DNA of 32,549 bases from assembly GCA_022763385.1 (NCBI GenBank), contig JALEGQ010000117.1, positions 1 through 32,549 on the forward strand, read 5' to 3'. A model generated the notes under the pieces. The model searched no databases and had not been told where the DNA came from. It saw only the letters and a list, made by a program, of their open reading frames with translations. The stretch comes from a bacterium (GTDB lineage Bacteria; Bdellovibrionota_C; UBA2361; RFPC01). The translations under genes and the position numbers were made by a program. This document shows, piece by piece, positions 31,784 through 32,549 of this stretch. Each line of letters opens with the position of its first letter. Position 1 is the stretch's first letter.

Positions 31784-32549
31784 ATGAGGTCCTGCACTCT
31801 AACTCAGGCGGCTGTAATTCCGGCGACTGCAAACAGGGCAACCGTGCTGTGCCGCTACATCTGCTTCTTCGTGCTCTTTTTCCTATCGCTCACTCTTGGT
31901 GACTCCGCCAAGGCGGCTGAGACGATTATTTATCTTACTGGTGGGGGTTCAGCCCGCGCAGCAGACATTCAAAAACGCATCGATAGTATTTGGTACAACT
32001 ATCAGCGGGGTCGCTATCCTGCAGGAACAGAGGTTTTTGTGTTTACTCCCAATCACACTCTTCCTGGGCCAGGGGGACGGAGGCATGTGTTGTACTCTCA
32101 ATCGCAGCTTACTGATATTGTAAACTTGGTAAAGAGCCGACAAGGGCCAGACCTCCATATAGAGGCGATCAGCCTAGGGGCAGGACAACTTCGAGACCAC
32201 ATCATTCCGCGCGTCATTCGTGAAGCATCTTCTCTTACGGTGGGTTCAGTGACGATGGTTGAAGCGATGAACATCTTTGCTTCACCGCAGTACTTTCCAT
32301 CCAGTGCTTTTGTTTTCGATATGTTTGTTTCTCTCGAAACACCGTACTACGGGCGGCAGGCGAATCTCTTTCAACAAACCTTTAACACCGGCGGAATGCG
32401 TCCCGCTAATTGCACCGCTGCAAATTGTTATTTCCTGCATCACTTTAACGATGGCCTCGTCACCAGAATCTGTGGGCCATTTGTGGCTCAGGTAGAGCTC
32501 CAAGTTGGTGATATAATGCGATTTCCAGCCCCTCAAATGTGCGAAAACC
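31784..32549 (+). CDS. Secreted protein of unknown function, truncated by the window end
   Basis: A frame without stops runs from ATG at 31784 to the end of the window (255 complete codons). AGGAG (31771-31775) lies 8 bases before it. The N-terminus has an unusually long basic/polar stretch, then a hydrophobic core (FFVLFFLSLTLG) and a cleavage-like site GDSAKA before AETIIYLTGG, so the product is probably exported. Several Cys (CTAANC, then a single Cys about 18 residues later) may form disulfides. The family is not recognised. The short plus-strand frame at 31696-31902 is in another phase and is not the gene. Confidence 0.75.
   Translation, partial: MRSCTLTQAAVIPATANRATVLCRYICFFVLFFLSLTLGDSAKAAETIIYLTGGGSARAADIQKRIDSIWYNYQRGRYPAGTEVFVFTPNHTLPGPGGRRHVLYSQSQLTDIVNLVKSRQGPDLHIEAISLGAGQLRDHIIPRVIREASSLTVGSVTMVEAMNIFASPQYFPSSAFVFDMFVSLETPYYGRQANLFQQTFNTGGMRPANCTAANCYFLHHFNDGLVTRICGPFVAQVELQVGDIMRFPAPQMCEN

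Noticed and set aside
31696..31902. 68-codon plus-strand frame before the secreted-protein gene
   Set aside because: It overlaps the start of the much longer frame at 31784, which has a ribosome site and a signal peptide.

Overview
The window looks like a chromosomal segment of a Gram-negative bacterium of deltaproteobacterial type (Bdellovibrionota, Myxococcota or a relative). I infer this from gene content only: lipoprotein signal peptides, eukaryote-like Ser/Thr kinase signalling, a Tad pilus and a type III secretion export gate protein. The species cannot be read from the sequence. Coding density is high. No tRNA, rRNA, CRISPR array or insertion sequence was seen.

Layout. (1) 94-1035: a lipoprotein with a transglutaminase-like Cys/His pattern. 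It meets tail to tail a four-gene minus-strand operon (4842 to 1032) holding two enhancer-binding-protein-like AAA+ regulators, a small unknown protein and a PduO-type cobalamin adenosyltransferase. (2) 4935-8187, plus strand: a receiver/zinc-ribbon protein, a membrane hybrid kinase-like protein with a degenerate kinase core, and a small unknown protein, closed by an intrinsic terminator at 8228-8253. (3) 8487-11635: PP2C phosphatase, FHA protein and membrane-anchored Ser/Thr kinase. (4) 11831-18453: Tad (Flp) pilus genes tadZ, flp, cpaB/rcpC, cpaF/tadA, tadB and tadC. (5) 18495-23181: a full-length SctV/FlhA-family export gate protein and a membrane pseudokinase with HEAT-like repeats, in the same direction as the Tad genes and tightly packed with them; then a thioredoxin-fold lipoprotein (23228-23761). 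(6) 23707-25767, minus: a lipoprotein of the prolyl oligopeptidase (S9) family. (7) 25768-32549: an accessory region with a low-GC membrane glycosyltransferase-like gene between two 29-bp direct repeats, a DUF234-type AAA ATPase behind a 16-bp-period repeat array, a kinase-like protein and a convergent unknown protein that may share a domain with it, and a secreted protein that runs off the window.

How it may work together. The best candidate for something new is 1965-23181: Tad assembly genes encoded with SctV, a pseudokinase, and a kinase/phosphatase/FHA trio. A good sigma-54 promoter match (13174-13189) lies just upstream of the flp pilin, and two EBP-like regulators are encoded nearby. 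My model is that the EBPs and phospho-signalling switch on pilin synthesis and control a Tad machine that uses, or is coupled to, an SctV export gate. The gene identities are well supported; the functional link is inference. No secretin, prepilin peptidase or other type III component is visible in the window.
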